Assembly: GCA_019614645.1 (NCBI GenBank)
Contig: JABWDB010000004.1
Span: 6,696,001 to 6,760,000 of the forward strand
Direction: 5' to 3'
Origin: Stratiolaelaps scimitus
Taxonomy: Eukaryota; Arthropoda; Arachnida; Mesostigmata; Laelapidae
DNA length: 64,000 nt
Shown here in pieces: positions 25,975-38,290 of this stretch. Under the pieces are notes generated by a model, which was not told the DNA's origin, did not search any database, and was given only the letters and a program-made list of their open reading frames with translations. Numbering within the stretch: position 1 is the first letter of the stretch; each line of letters opens with the position of its first letter. The position numbers were made by a program, and so were the translations under genes.

Positions 25975-26056
25975 TCCTCAGCACGTATCGAACCCACGTC
26001 AACGAATAAACGTACGCGAGGTCGGACATGAGCTACCGACTGGCCATCCCATCGGC
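25975..26056 (-). mobile_element. tRNA-like SINE copy (family 2)
   Basis: On the minus strand it reads GGGATGGCCAGTCGGTAGC (A-box-like) and, about 45 bases on, GGGTTCGATACG (B-box-like), the spacing of an internal Pol III promoter. A related A-box segment is at 171-198. It is not a functional tRNA: no matching acceptor stem or anticodon arm is visible. Confidence 0.5.
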
Positions 26057-27578
26057 AGATTTCAGAAATGACCAACAATAGCGTGACCTCGTAGCACGCT
26101 GGCGAGCCGGGAATAAATAAAGTTCTGCTATTTATGCCACTAAATTAGTGGGTTTAGATCCAAATACTTGTACAAGCTCGGCCGACGTCGAAGAATGCCC
26201 CCATGTATAGCCTAAGCTAGGTATGTCACACAATAGAAAAAGAGGTTTTCTCTAAGTTGCACGACACCCAGATCTTTTCGAGAACCCTGCACTGTGCATA
26301 TTCCTCAAGCTGAGAGACATAAGCTGTCTACAGTAGGTAACATTGTCGCGAACCAGCCTGTCTGGAAATTAGCCCATCGACACCGCTCACCATTTGCGTG
26401 CATTCGTCTGATCGAGCACCTCTAAATATAGTGTATACACTTTATATTACAGCTTAATAAGAGGCAGAGATTTCTACTCGATGTTAGCGATTCGTAAAAT
26501 GTTTTGACGGGGTTTTCAGTAAATGTTTCCACTGCTCGTCACTGAAGAAGCTAGATCGGCTAGTTTATCAACATTGCCATTAGTCTACCACCCGATCTCG
26601 GATGCACTGTCACCTGCTGCCGATCGCTTCCGCCGCGAATATACGCTTTAACGCAAAGAACGACAACTGACTAAGGCGGTATCCACCTCAAGGTGCGCAG
26701 TGTACGTTATACGCACAGTAAAGCGTAGGGTGTTTTCGCATAAGCAGTCCATCGCATTATCAAGTAGAGACGGCATAGCTATCTAATGTGGGCAGACGTT
26801 CGTCTAGCTCACGAAGGTCACCGGACTGCTTCATGATCGATTTACGTTGTTCGAAAACGCACGCCAGCGGAATAGAAGGGCATACCTAGCAGATAAGCGT
26901 GGTAGAAGCCATCTTGATGGTTCGAGGAAACCACCCCGGGCGGAAAACGTTGACTCGAGTTCGATTAGATCACAGGTCAACAAGCCAAGCCGAGTGCATC
27001 ATACTTATCTATACATTGACATAACTAAAGATGTTACCCGCGACCGTCTCCTGCTCCTGAAGGGGTGCTTGCTTGCTTGCTCATTTTCGATAGAAATATA
27101 TAGATATATATATATATATATATATATATTTGAGCTATTCCGTTACCTTCTACTTTGGCGTTTGTGAATCGAACGTATTGGGTTGAAGGCATAAATCTGC
27201 AGCGAACATCGAGCAAATTTCGAAGGTAAAACCTTCACCGAAAAAGCGAAATTGAAATCAACTAAATATGTTCCATTCAATTCAGTGACTATATGCCATC
27301 TCTCGAGGAGCTTCCTTATGAGCTCTATGAGCAAGGACATCATCCGAGATGTTTTTGAGTATGTTTAGGGAAGTGAAGGTTTGATTATTCAAAAATTATA
27401 TATATATTTTTTTTACTTAGTTCCTACGTTAACCAAGCAGCAAGTCGTGTTTTCCATCGCAGCTTCCGTAAATGTCTCACAAGAGACATTGATTGGTCAA
27501 TGCTGACCTTGTATCCGATCTCTCTGGTTGTCAAACGCCGGCCGGAGTCGACTAAAGATCAGTAGACACAGGCCAGCC

Positions 27579-27718
27579 TTGAAGTAATGCGATAAGCGAT
27601 ACCGGGAAGGGTGGTGCTGTTGAACATCGTCAACAGTTCCATAGGGGGGGCGGCCATGGTGTTGGCATGCATTAGCATGCCAACACCCCCCCTTTAAAAA
27701 AAAAAAAAAAAAAAAAAA
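27579..27718 (+). mobile_element. Retroposed poly(A)-tailed insertion with target-site duplication
   Basis: An insert of about 140 bases ends in a run of roughly 25 A and is flanked by a perfect 15-base direct repeat, AGACACAGGCCAGCC (27564-27578 and 27719-27733). This is the signature of LINE-type target-primed reverse transcription of a polyadenylated or A-tailed RNA. The body folds into two hairpins: CTGTTGA/TCAACAG (27617-27636) and a perfect 13-base stem GGTGTTGGCATGC with loop ATTA (27658-27687). There is no Pol III box and no open frame of note. The source RNA is not identified. Confidence 0.75.
27658..27687. repeat. Perfect 13-bp inverted repeat (hairpin)
   Basis: Left arm GGTGTTGGCATGC (27658-27670), loop ATTA, right arm 27675-27687. 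It sits just 5' of the C-run and the A-tail of the retroposed insertion, as a terminal stem of the source RNA would. Confidence 0.9.
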
Positions 27719-30700
27719 AGACACAGGCCAGCCGGAGCAGCGACAGGCTGCAACTTCGAGATCAGAATCTCTAGAACAAATCTTCGCAAACCACCTTCGA
27801 CACAAGAGACACTTTCGGCACCTCTCTATCTCCGTACGCGTGGTTACGTATCGCTTCGTTGGTCAGCGACGTGTTTTTGTCTTTTTTTGGAAATATAAGA
27901 GCGAAATGCACTTAACGAACATGTTTTTTTCCCCTTCCTATGTTTAAAACACAATTTACCCTCGTCGCGTCACAGATATTGATGAATCTGGCCTTAAAAA
28001 TATCGAAGAATATCCTTCACACGCTGCTTAAATACCGATAGTTTTCTCAGCACGAACGGATCGCTCTGAATGTGAACACTTACATATTTTGAATTTTGTT
28101 TATCGTTGTCCCAGCTGTTTTCATGTGTGGCTACCAAAATGGAAATATAACTCGCTCACACCTCAAAGGTTGTTATTGCTGCTAACGCAAGGGAACTAGT
28201 CATCGCGTTCCAACGTGTAGACAAAATAGCGAAAATATAGTAACTGGGATCACCATAGCTCAAAACTCGAATTTCAAGGTGATATACGCTTGGTTTGCGT
28301 CACAAGTGTTCGATATTTATATGTTGTAATCTGTGCGATTGGTGGTGACGCCCCTGAGTCTAGTGTTAAGGACTAGAGAAGTACAAATAAATATTCATGT
28401 GAACGCCATAACCACCGGCACTCCATATATATATATATATATATAACACCAACCTCTAGGGGTGTTCCTACGAGTGAGTATTTTTGCTAGCGACCAACCA
28501 AAACAAACCAGCGATGAACAATGTGCATGGTACCTCGATATAACGATATAATAATACAATGGGAATCGGCACATTTATCCGTTTGTCGGACTGCGGCAAA
28601 CCACGGCCAGCCTTCGAACGATCTTTCAAGTAGCTACTTGTGATGGTAGACGCAGACAGCTGGTTGCATCGATTCCATTCGTTACATCGTACATAACCCC
28701 ATTGTTCCCTAGGAGACCCAGCTCGGAGCAACACTTTATCAGAAAGAAGCGTCGCTCGCAACCAGTGGCGCTAAATGAGCTAAAATTTGACAGTGTCAGC
28801 TTGAAATTTAGCAATGTACGACGCGTTTAACAGATGGCGGTGTCATCGGCGGTTCTGTTTGGCTTTTCCATTCACGTTTGCAGCAAACGCTTTTCGGCTC
28901 GAGATGGGTCACGGGCGAGATCCAGATGAAGGAGGGGTAGAGATTGATGTATAACGGGGAAGAAACGCGTAATCAATCGAAGTATCCGTGTGAAGATTTT
29001 GTGATCTTCGCAGAGGAGACTATGCGTGTCAACAAAAAAGTGCGAAATTTAATGAAAATGTATTAACATACTAATTCTTGAGTGGTATTTTGCATAGTAA
29101 ACTAATGGCCACCAGCATTAGTTCATTTGTACTGTGTAGTCGTATACGTGATTTCCACTGCCTTCGTGAGGATACATGCAGATGTGTGATATACCTTGCG
29201 CTTGTGGTCACGTTTTCATTGAGTACTATTATATATATATATCTTTATAGCTGACTGTTGACACGTCCAAAACCTGAGTGTACTTGGCAAGTACGTATCT
29301 CAGGGGACTACCCGTCTGCGTAAGGGAAGAAACGGTCTTTCTTTTATCATACAACACAACGCTTGATAAGGTTGTTTGTTGTCTTTCGTGTAGACATAGA
29401 TATTCTAAGGCAGCCGTAACGAGTCCAGGCTTCCCCCCCCGGAATCACCCAGTGGCAATTGTCCATTGCGATCGTCAGCCTGCCGACGGTCTGGTAGCCG
29501 TGGCCAAAACAGCGTTACAAAGCAGCTTCTCTCACAGCACTACTTCGATACAGATGTCAGCCCTTACGGAAGATTTTTCCAACAAAAAACGCGTGGTCGG
29601 TCCTCTACTTGTTCCTTCCTCCTCGAAACAATCTATATATCAACTTAATCTCATCGTTTGCTCTTATCATGATAATGATCACTTGCGATTAATAATAGAA
29701 ATAATAGGTAATGTTATCACTACAATCTTCTATTTTTTTTTGTTGTTGTTGTTGTGTCGCGCGCGTTTACTGTGCGATTAGCATCTAGGGCCAGCTGTGT
29801 CACTGATTGTGCGCGCGTATCAGCGATGTTAGGTATCATCCGCTGACCAGAGGTGGATTGATAACCTCAATCTTTACTGCGTCTAGCGGTCATGACGCGA
29901 CCCTCGAATGGCAAACATCTACAATAACAAGCGGCCAACAACAACAAGAACAACAGTGACGATGGCACAATGTAATCGCTATGGAGACCGCGCTACACAC
30001 TGTTTACGAAAGCCAGTGGACAACTGAAATGTCAAAAGGGAAGCCAAAATTAATATGGATATTAGTTGAAGAAAAAAGAAGAAGATGATTGCATGCTTCC
30101 ATAGAAATTACAGCAGCAGCAATTTACCGAGACGGCCACGTTTTGCGGATGCGACGTTGTCACTCATAAACGCGCAGATGGACGGGACCCGCTCCGAAGT
30201 TCATCTTCGGATCTCGTCTAGACTAAGTGGGCGGCCCGTAACGGCCAGAGAGGGGAGAGCTGCTCGAGAAACGAAGATGCAGACGAAGAGTATATATCGC
30301 GAGTGGACAATGACGGTCGTAGAAATGTCGGCGCAGATACCAGCCGTTCGCTGGATGATTTGCGCGTATATCCATTTCGAGATATCCATCCGTCCCCACA
30401 TACATACGTACACACTGTTGGTCGAGCTCTGTTGAGCAACAGTACCGACACTGCTTTTTGTTACAATGTATCGAAGAAGGGAGGTCCTAGGGGCGTTTCG
30501 TTGAGTTTCGTCAGCCAAACAGCGTAGCGATTATCGTAGTAGCCGGGACGGTAAAGCCAAGACGCAACGATGACGTGAATGGGGGAGCAGGTTCCCCGCA
30601 CGGGATCCACAGTTCTCGTGTGTTGCCGCTGTGTTGCAACGATTGTGCTATGTGCGACAACCTCAATTTCAGCTTCGTCGCCGGCGTCCCGTAAACAGTG

Positions 30701-31241
30701 TATATAAAGCATTTTATTACCAACGAGAATAAACTGGATAAACCAAGCGACGAGTTTCCACCTCCGATAAAACAGAGCAACGACAGGAAGAGCGAAGACT
30801 GGGTTCATTGAACTGATCCTTCGCTTGATTCGTGAAGTCTGATGCAATTCGTGCTTTGTCAGGGCGTCATCTTCCGGCCCGGTAGCGAATACGTGGCACA
30901 TGGCTTTATACGAGAAGATGCGCCGCACCGCGCGCTCGCGCACACATACGCACATGCGACTAGGTCACAGATCGATCTTGCCAGTCAATAACCAATGAGC
31001 ACACATGTGTCTAAACGATGACAGAGCTTGGATTGTGAGAGTTATCATTAGCCGTACAACAGTTACTTCAGGGTCGCCGTTAGGATACGGACGAGAATGG
31101 CCGCCTTCTCTTGTTCTTCGAGAGCCACCCGCACTCATTTAAATTGTAGACCCACCAGCCTCACAAAGACACTGTTCAGCTAGTCGTTGTCACATTTAAT
31201 AACACTACTCAACTGAAATAATGTTTTTTTTAATACACCTC

Positions 31242-31345
31242 TGAAAAAGGCCGAGGCCGCAGGTTTGAATCCCTTTGCATGACATATAAGAGAACTTAAG
31301 CATTGTATGCAGTTCCTTTAATAAATCAATAAAGCTTTACCTTTT
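31242..31345 (+). mobile_element. SINE copy (family 1, copy b)
   Basis: Contains GGCCGCAGGTTTGAATCCC (degraded B box), GAGAACTTAAGCATTGTA, then CAGTTCCTTTAATAAA and a CTTTACCTTTT end, in the same order as copies a and d. The tRNA-like head is shortened at its 5' side. Confidence 0.65.
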
Positions 31346-31794
31346 CTTTAAGACCACCACCGGAGTGTCAAAGAACGATTGGTCCAAAGTGTTGAAATAC
31401 CCTTTTTAGATTAGGCGTCGCACTTTTCTTTGACCAATATTGTAAAGACATGTATGTCGCAGGAGAAATCTTCGCCAGTACCACGCACTTTGTTACAAAT
31501 TAATAACATTTTGAACTATTTAAAATGATTAAAATGATATTAGATATAGAAGAATTGGCAAATTACCATAGATGCATTTTATCGATCTGCTTTTATCTTT
31601 GGCGGAAATGAAAATTGTAAATGAAAATAAAATAGTGCAGCGGTACTTAGAAATTTCGGAAACTTCCACGCTCGGTAGCAGATTGAAGCTCGGAATGAAT
31701 CGAAGTGTCTTGAATTGTTGCAGTACGTAAACTTATCTCGGTTAGAAATTCGAGAACAATTTGTCGAGTCTTCGACAGGTCTTCAGGTGGCGCG

Positions 31795-31863
31795 CTGTAT
31801 CGAGAACTTAAGCATTGTAAACATTGCATCTCCTTTAACAAGTCGATAGAAACTTCACCTTAT
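31795..31863 (+). mobile_element. SINE copy (family 1, copy c), 3' part only
   Basis: Only the body and tail are present: GAGAACTTAAGCATTGTA matches copy b exactly, followed by CTCCTTTAACAAGTCGATA and an ACTTCACCTTA end. 5' truncation is typical of retroposed copies. Confidence 0.55.
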
Positions 31864-32110
31864 AAATAAATAACAGTGCGCAAATATCGTTTCATTGTGT
31901 ATGCTCCGTTAGATAGTACATTGCAGAGGGAATCCCATGCAAAATCTAGTGCATCAACTTCAATCTACCTGCGAACTAATTAATGATAATTGTATTGAGT
32001 AAGGCGCACGTAATACGAAATACGGCTCTATCGATTTGCTGAAATCGAAGCTGACATCGACCGTTTAAGAGCATTGCGCAAAGTGTGGAAACAGACGATA
32101 GGTATGCGAT

Positions 32111-32323
32111 ATGGACGAACTGATTAAGTTACACAATTACGTATTGCGGAATCTAGCAAATATTAAATTGCGTCGCTCGAATTCCTTTTCCCAAGAAGTA
32201 GCTGTAGATAGTTATGCCAAGTATCGCACCATGGTGAATAAGCTGATTTCGAGCGATTTCGACGATAACAGGTTTTACAAATTGTCTGCCAAGCGCCATC
32301 CGTTTAGATCAAGAAATGTATAA
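32111..32323 (+). CDS. Weak hypothetical ORF, 70 codons
   Basis: ATG-initiated frame with a basic, hydrophilic product beginning MDELIKLHNYVLRNLANIKL. It has no signal peptide, membrane segment or recognised domain, and an in-frame stop lies shortly upstream. Residue composition is protein-like, but length is within chance expectation for this base composition. No AATAAA follows closely. Listed as a candidate only. Confidence 0.15.
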   Translation: MDELIKLHNYVLRNLANIKLRRSNSFSQEVAVDSYAKYRTMVNKLISSDFDDNRFYKLSAKRHPFRSRNV

Positions 32324-33957
32324 TAACTATTTACACAATTATTCAACAACGTCTAAGTAAGGACTTCCATAGGAGGAGAGGGCTGCAACGTGAACAGAGA
32401 GCGCTTTGCTTTAGCCGGTTTGATTACCCACAAGATGATAATTATGTCGAAATACAGCTGCTGACAAGTAGATAAGAGTATAGCCTGCCAATCCGATAAT
32501 TAGAACTGTCCTCACACTCAAGAGTTTGATTTTGTAGAACGAGGCACGTGTTTCTGGGGGTTTTGTTAATATCATCGAGTTGAATATTTGATTAGTCCAT
32601 AACTGAAAATTAAGTAGAGGCGTTTTGTGGGCTATCGCGTATAGTCACCATGTCAATATTTTTCCTAATATAAACGACGAAATTAATGTTCCCTATAACG
32701 TGACCGAAAGGTAGATCAGTGGATGTGCTTATTACCGGTAAGCACTTTAGGATTCGTCCTTGAAGGTGTTTACAAAATAGCCACGATAGCCTAAGTTGGA
32801 ATAATATTCCTCAAATTGCCGTTTAATAAATTCTAGATTTTTTTTAAAGCTAGTACCTTGCGCGTCATTTTTATGCACACGGAACTCGTGGAGAATCGCT
32901 ATCGTTTATAACAAAAATAGATGCAGTTTCCGCAGTTTCGTGGACTCTTGCATCAGCTCAACGAACGCCGTGCGTAATTGAGTTCTTACGAGGAATCAGA
33001 CACTCTGTAGGGCAAACCCTATCTCTTTGTGCATATTTAACAAAAGGATTAATTAATACAATCGTTTATAGGTTGTGGCTAGTTCGTGAGTCGACAACTT
33101 CTCGAGCAGCACAGCTTCGAGATGTGTCGATCATGGGCAAGCAAAGAAGATATAGTGGGCATTTTATCAAGCTCCCTTAACAGCGTACTATCTCCGGGCA
33201 ATGTCATCTACCTGGTGCGTTTATGGTTCTCGTGTGCTCGAGCGCGCACGCTTCTATATTTATGCTTACGTCGCCAGATCGGGATTTGCCCGATCCGAAG
33301 TGGCTAGACAACCAGGCACCATTGTGCAGCATCGACAAACGCGCAGAGATCACTTCACGGCTGTGGATCACCACCCGTGATGCTGTTAGCGGCAGTCCTC
33401 ACCAACGATCGCGATGGTTGATCCTGTCAGGCCTCTGTGACGAGCAACGCGGGGCAAACTAACGACTGCGCAGTAGATTTACTTAAGGAAACACGTTGTG
33501 CGTGCCAGCATTGTGTCAGGAACAGCAACAGCCGATAAAAGCAAGAGGAGAAGACACGACCAAATCTTTCCTCCCAGTCAAAACTGGGACGGGCGGCATC
33601 TCGCTCTTATCAATGATATACAACCTGAATCCGTATTTTCATAGAAATGTATTCATACAGCTTTGAAACGGAGAAGGCAATACACTGGACCTTGCAGAGG
33701 TGCGCTTCCCCCAGAGTGGGTGATTGGAAAGTTTGTGTCTGTATATTTTGTTGATCAGAGGACAATTAAATGGGTGAACATTAATCGGAGAGGGTGTATT
33801 TGACATGCAATGAAAATGTTCTAGTTGAACATTTTTATTGTTGGTTTTTTTTTGGTATGATATAAGTGACGAGTATGCGGATCACCTTATATATGTTAGC
33901 TAATACGAACTGCAGAGCCGTTAGTATATTCTCTGATCTTTATGCTTTTAATAATTG

Positions 33958-34045
33958 ATTTTCGAGCCGACTCTCAGCTGTTCCTCTATCTGACAGGCCT
34001 CAGCTCTTAACCTTTAGGTATTACTATGAGAATCTGTCGGGGCCA
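33958..34045. repeat. Dispersed repeat, copy 2
   Basis: Counterpart of 221-312 in the same orientation: TTTTCGAGCCGACTCTCAG, TGACAGGCCTC, GGTATTACTATGAGAAT, CTGTCGGGG. Divergence of roughly a quarter of positions suggests an old element. Confidence 0.5.
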
Positions 34046-34084
34046 CCTTCGCTTTATTTTTCTCTACCTTACTCGTACCTGGCA

Positions 34085-34132
34085 AGAATCTTCAGATGAT
34101 AAAGAAAGATGATAAAGAACTCTGAAGATTCT
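34085..34132. repeat. 12-bp perfect inverted repeat with internal tandem repeat
   Basis: Left arm AGAATCTTCAGA (34085-34096), right arm TCTGAAGATTCT (34121-34132). The left arm edge and 24-base loop contain the unit GATGATAAAGAA twice. Could be a small hairpin; no other support. Confidence 0.85.
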
Positions 34133-35860
34133 CCGCGTTTAACAAGATTTGAAACCAACCCACACGTCCCGCCGATCTTTAAGCTTGTAGCTGTAGCTAA
34201 GGCAAACGTATATTTTTCGAGTTGAGATTTGATCATAGTTTGCTGTTTAATACACAATTTAAAATCGACCAGCCCTCATCAGTCAGTTCTCATCATAGCT
34301 CAATATGGGTGTCTCTGTGAGTTCGGCGGCCAGTCAGTGCTGCCAGCGTTTCCTCAATGTCCCCAATTGTATTCTTTAATAGAACTGGGAACGGTGCCTA
34401 TCATTAACACGAATCTCCGGTAGGCAAAATGAAATCTTTTTGTCGAGCTAGAAGTTGAATCTTGAACGATCGAATTTCCTCTAGCAAAAAGCAGCATGTT
34501 GGTCATAGAAGATTTGTCTCGTAAAATTGATCTCATTACGTCAACGAAATGATCCATTGATCGTACCATGTACAGATTTTATTATATAAGAAGCGATGAT
34601 GGAAACGATGGAACGGTAATGTCAATAAAAGCAGTCGCCGTTCCATGACAGCACGTCAATCAACAAAGCCAATAGGGACTATGGGCCGCCATTGAGCTAC
34701 AATCATACCCTCCCCCCTCCCGCGATCTGTACTACTTACTTTGTTTATATTATCTACATGCAGCACCACCACGATCCAGTGGACCCTTGCCAATCGGCGG
34801 TTTCGAGCTAACTGGCCAAAACAAGCACGTCGCTAATTTGTCGTCGCTCAGCCGCCACGATGTGTTGCACTGTGTGCTGCAGGGTCAGCCGCAGCCGCTG
34901 CCAGCTCCACTTGCCCTCGAGCATCAGCCTGGCAAATGCTGACTGACAATGCCGGCCTACCGACATCGCACATTGACACAACGCGGCGTTTACGATCGGC
35001 GCGATTGTGAGCAGTGCAGCGGGTGTGTGAGCCGCTGAGAGGCGAGGGGGACCGGACCAGCCGTAACTATTAAGCAGACCCTTTCCGGCCAAACTGAACA
35101 GGAGCGCAGTCACGGCGCGCAGCACGTTGAGATCAGATCGGCCGCATGAGGTGTCAGAACGGCATTGGACGCGCTACTAAACTGTGCTCCAGGTAGGCAG
35201 TCTGTCAGTCAGTCAGTGAGGCAGTTCGATACATAGGCACACGGAGACACTACCAGCTGATTGGTGGTAGTAAGCGCATTTGACCGCAGCAGCCAAAGAG
35301 TTGAAAACAGCTAGAGGGTCGTGCTGCTCAACGGCGCATTACCCATCGTGCATGTGTTGACTGCGAACGTGTTGAACGGCATCTTGGGGGGTGAAGTTTG
35401 TGCCATACGAACCACTTGACGTCAGACGAAAACGACCGAAGGAGAGAGAGAGGAAGGAAGAGGCTCACGCAACTTTAGCGTGTCACTGATCACTGACACT
35501 GGTCTCTCTCCCCGTCAACGCGAGTAGTCGCTGCTTAGCTGCGCTGAGCACAGGACGGTGTGTCATCACAATTCTCGTTAGTTCTTCGGCGTTCAGCTTG
35601 GGACGACAATTAGTGAGTGCGTTTGAATGAGTGCCACCTGAGTTTGTGCTCGCTCCTGTGGATGGTCAGGCGTTCAGACCGCAAACGAAGTTCCGAGTCG
35701 ACAAGGACGCCGGTGTTCGTTGTTCATCGATTGTCTTGACTGACCGTGCGCACCGTTTCACTTTTCGTCGTGTTGAATAGGTACACGGATAATACCTGTA
35801 GAATTTGTTGTCTTTAGTGCACCCACAGTGTCGAGGAGTCAATCCGAGGTGTGTTTACAG

Positions 35861-35926
35861 GTGGAGAGTGGCGAGTGACGATTGCAAAGGGACACAATGA
35901 ACGGCGATAACTACTATGACGAAATC
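35861..35926 (+). other. Candidate 5' exon with alternative NT5C2 start (MNGDNYYDEI)
   Basis: GTGTTTACAG at 35851-35860 is a usable acceptor, or the exon may be a first exon extending upstream. ATG at 35897 has A at -3, encodes ten residues, and reaches GTAAGT in phase 0. With exon 36872-36937 (phase 0 in and out) it could be spliced to 46550, extending NT5C2 by 40 residues. The joining over about 9.6 kb is inference. Confidence 0.35.
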
Positions 35927-37110
35927 GTAAGTTTCAAATCTGGCGTGACAGGTCTACCAGATACCCAGACCTGCCGTCTACCTTAGCATCGCTGCCTGCT
36001 TAGGTTTGCCTGCGTGTGCAAGTCAGCCATACGATACGCATTCATCCGTAGACAAATAAATAAATAAAGTGTCTAGCGAAACTGGTGATAGTGAAACCCG
36101 GCCGAGTATTCTGTGTCTGGTGTAGGGATCTCTAGGTGAATAGTGAAGAGATCAATTGATGTTTGGCTAAGGAATAAATATACATAGGTCTGAGTCGAAT
36201 TCCTTATTAGCACTTTATTATTTGAGTTTATAATATAGTTCGTTTCTTTGATAGCCATGACCACGCTGCCAGCACCTCCGTGGCTATTAGGTATCTCAAA
36301 CAGATGGCCTGAGTTCAACAAAACTCTAGAAACCCGCTAGCAATATATATATATATATATATACACGTATTTTTCGCATAAGCGAAATTTTGGAGCCCAA
36401 GGTTGAATACTTGTGTTGATTTTGCTTTGGCGGTAAAACTTCTTATCTCCAAAATGGCTTTCTCAGACCTTGTGTCGGCATCAGGATTTCCCGAACCTCA
36501 ATACGAATGAAATGCAATTTTTTTTCTTAACTTTACCACTTTTCTTCTTCAGTACGATAATTGACGCATGCATGGCGACGATGAATATACTGATCACACA
36601 TTTTGTTCACGGTAGATTTAGTAGTCACTAATGAAAGCTCGCTGCATTGATTTGTTTTTTTTTGTTCTAGTGTAGATAAGTGGTTGAAATTCTTTTACGC
36701 TCGTCCAAGTTGATCTTGATTAGTAGTGCATTTATAATTGTGACATTACAAATTGCGCGAGAAATTCACATGTGAATCAATACTGAGACGGGTGTCTTCT
36801 TGAAGAATATTGTTGATAGTGTCGTCAGTGCTCTTACGGACAGATTTAGGTTTCATCAACGGTTTCTTCAGGCGAGCCGATCAGTCTACTATGAAGAAGC
36901 TGGATATTTCGACGAACGTCTCGTACAGGCGTATCAAGTAAATAATATAATAATATAATGTTGTTATTCTATTTTCGAAACAAATGACGACGCGAAACAA
37001 TCGTATCACTTAGCCTAAAGGATGAGCTTAGCGGCGATCGGTGGGAGCTGGTGGAGGTCACCGCTGAAAACAGCCTCATCCCGCCGCACAGCCGCCGGAA
37101 GGATGTCTAG
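35916..37110 (+). CDS. Candidate three-exon small protein (57 aa), frame overlapping an alternative NT5C2 N terminus
   Basis: Exons 35916-35926, 36872-36937 and 37014-37110 join through good splice sites (ATC|GTAAGT, TTTCTTCAG|GCG, CAA|GTAAAT, CACTTAG|CCT). They give one open frame from ATG to TAG: it starts MTKSRADQSTMKKLD and includes SYRRINLKDELSGDRWELVE, ending RRKDV. Exon 3 uses mostly G/C third positions, like the real genes here. The same first two exons are also open in another frame from the ATG at 35897 (MNGDNYYDEI, then ASRSVYYEEAGYFDERLV); that frame ends in phase 0, matching the NT5C2 exon at 46550. Which frame is translated, or whether both are, cannot be decided here. No family recognised and no close AATAAA downstream. 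Confidence 0.35.
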
Positions 37111-38239
37111 GAGTTCGTTAACTCCCTTTGGTGTCCATCTATCGATGGTGTACAAAATTTGCTTTTTGGGCCATACTCACCTTGTCAATCAATATGACAA
37201 AGTCTGAGTGTACTCGGCCCCCAGGCAACGTTCGACCAATTGTACTGAATTGCTTGTCTTTCCCCGCAGGGCACAGGTACCACAAGTCGTCGAATGAGCC
37301 AGCAACACCGCGCATTTGTTCTGCTTGCTGTTGCTAGTGTTCACTGTTAGCTCGGCGTGCACAGATTTCAGCGGTTCATGAGAGCGCGTCCCTCAAAATA
37401 CAACGAAAATAATGTTGTACTCTTACCGTGCTGATCTTCATGTCAGAATGTGTTCGTTAATGTACTCTTAGAGACGCAGGCGGTGTGCTCAGTGTTTCGC
37501 GTGCATAATAGTCCTGTCACTGGTGCGCGAGTTCCCGCCCGTCAGGATCTTGGTCGAGTCAGGGGGGCGAGCAGGGAAAATTGATGATTTATAAATATGT
37601 CCTAAGCTCGTTACCGAACGTGTCACCCTTGCGTGGCTGCTCGCTATTTTGTGGAGGTTCGATTTGTTCGGGCACTCTTACAACGGGTGCTTATCATTGA
37701 TTAGACCCAATATGAGCAACGAATCCGTCTGTCGTTGCTCTCCAAACTTAACCCGCTATAGAATTCTACGATACAGCAAAAATGTTTATTCAAACATACA
37801 ATAATTAGGAATTTTTTCGAGGCGGGGAGATTAGTTGAGTACGGGGGCCGAGGCCGACATTGTCCCGAGGAAGGCGATTGCATTTACATTGGATTTAGCT
37901 TATCTTCTTCCTTGGGCGCCAGGTGACGATCACTTCTTTAGTAGGCGAATCATTCTGCATGATGAGCTTCGAGTTACGCGTTATGAGAGTATCATCACGA
38001 AGAATTGAGGGCAGCACTGTTGTTACATCATCTGGTTGTGTCATTTGCCCGTTGTTAGTATTGGGGTAGAGTACGAGGGTATCTTCCAGAACTGCAGTTA
38101 ATTATAATAGAGATAGGTGATACCATCAAATACGTACAACATGTACGTTAATAGACGGAACTAGCGGCATATCTTGCAATAGGAGGATATGCATGATTCT
38201 AGTAGTTCCAATTAAATTTGCCCCATTGGCAGAAAAATT

Positions 38240-38290
38240 GATTGCGGATCGCCACGTCGCGCGCGTGACGCAACATGGCGATCCGCAATC
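38240..38290. repeat. 15-bp perfect inverted repeat with CG-rich loop
   Basis: Arms GATTGCGGATCGCCA (38240-38254) and its exact complement (38276-38290) flank a 21-base loop, which itself begins CGTC and contains GACG. A strong hairpin in otherwise AT-rich sequence. No terminal repeats of a known transposon family recognised. Confidence 0.9.

Larger units (their letters stand above)
18273..35860. other. Long gene-poor region (about 17.6 kb)
   Basis: No conserved protein is recognisable on either strand. Contents: TA arrays, a GC-rich block (about 21.7-22.9 kb) ending in a strong donor, tRNA-like SINE copies, a retroposed poly(A) insertion (27579-27718), a hairpin at 34085-34132, and a few open frames of 70-167 codons without family resemblance. 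The region may be partly 5' intron of a plus-strand gene, but that depends on untested splicing. Confidence 0.5.

Noticed and set aside
29278..29781. 167-codon plus-strand ORF
   Set aside because: No ATG at its 5' end, ends in a poly-T-derived Phe/Leu run, and about one ORF of this length is expected by chance in a window of this size.
30461..30955. 164-codon minus-strand ORF with two hydrophobic stretches
   Set aside because: Has possible membrane segments, but overlapping open frames occur on both strands and no family or splice context supports it.
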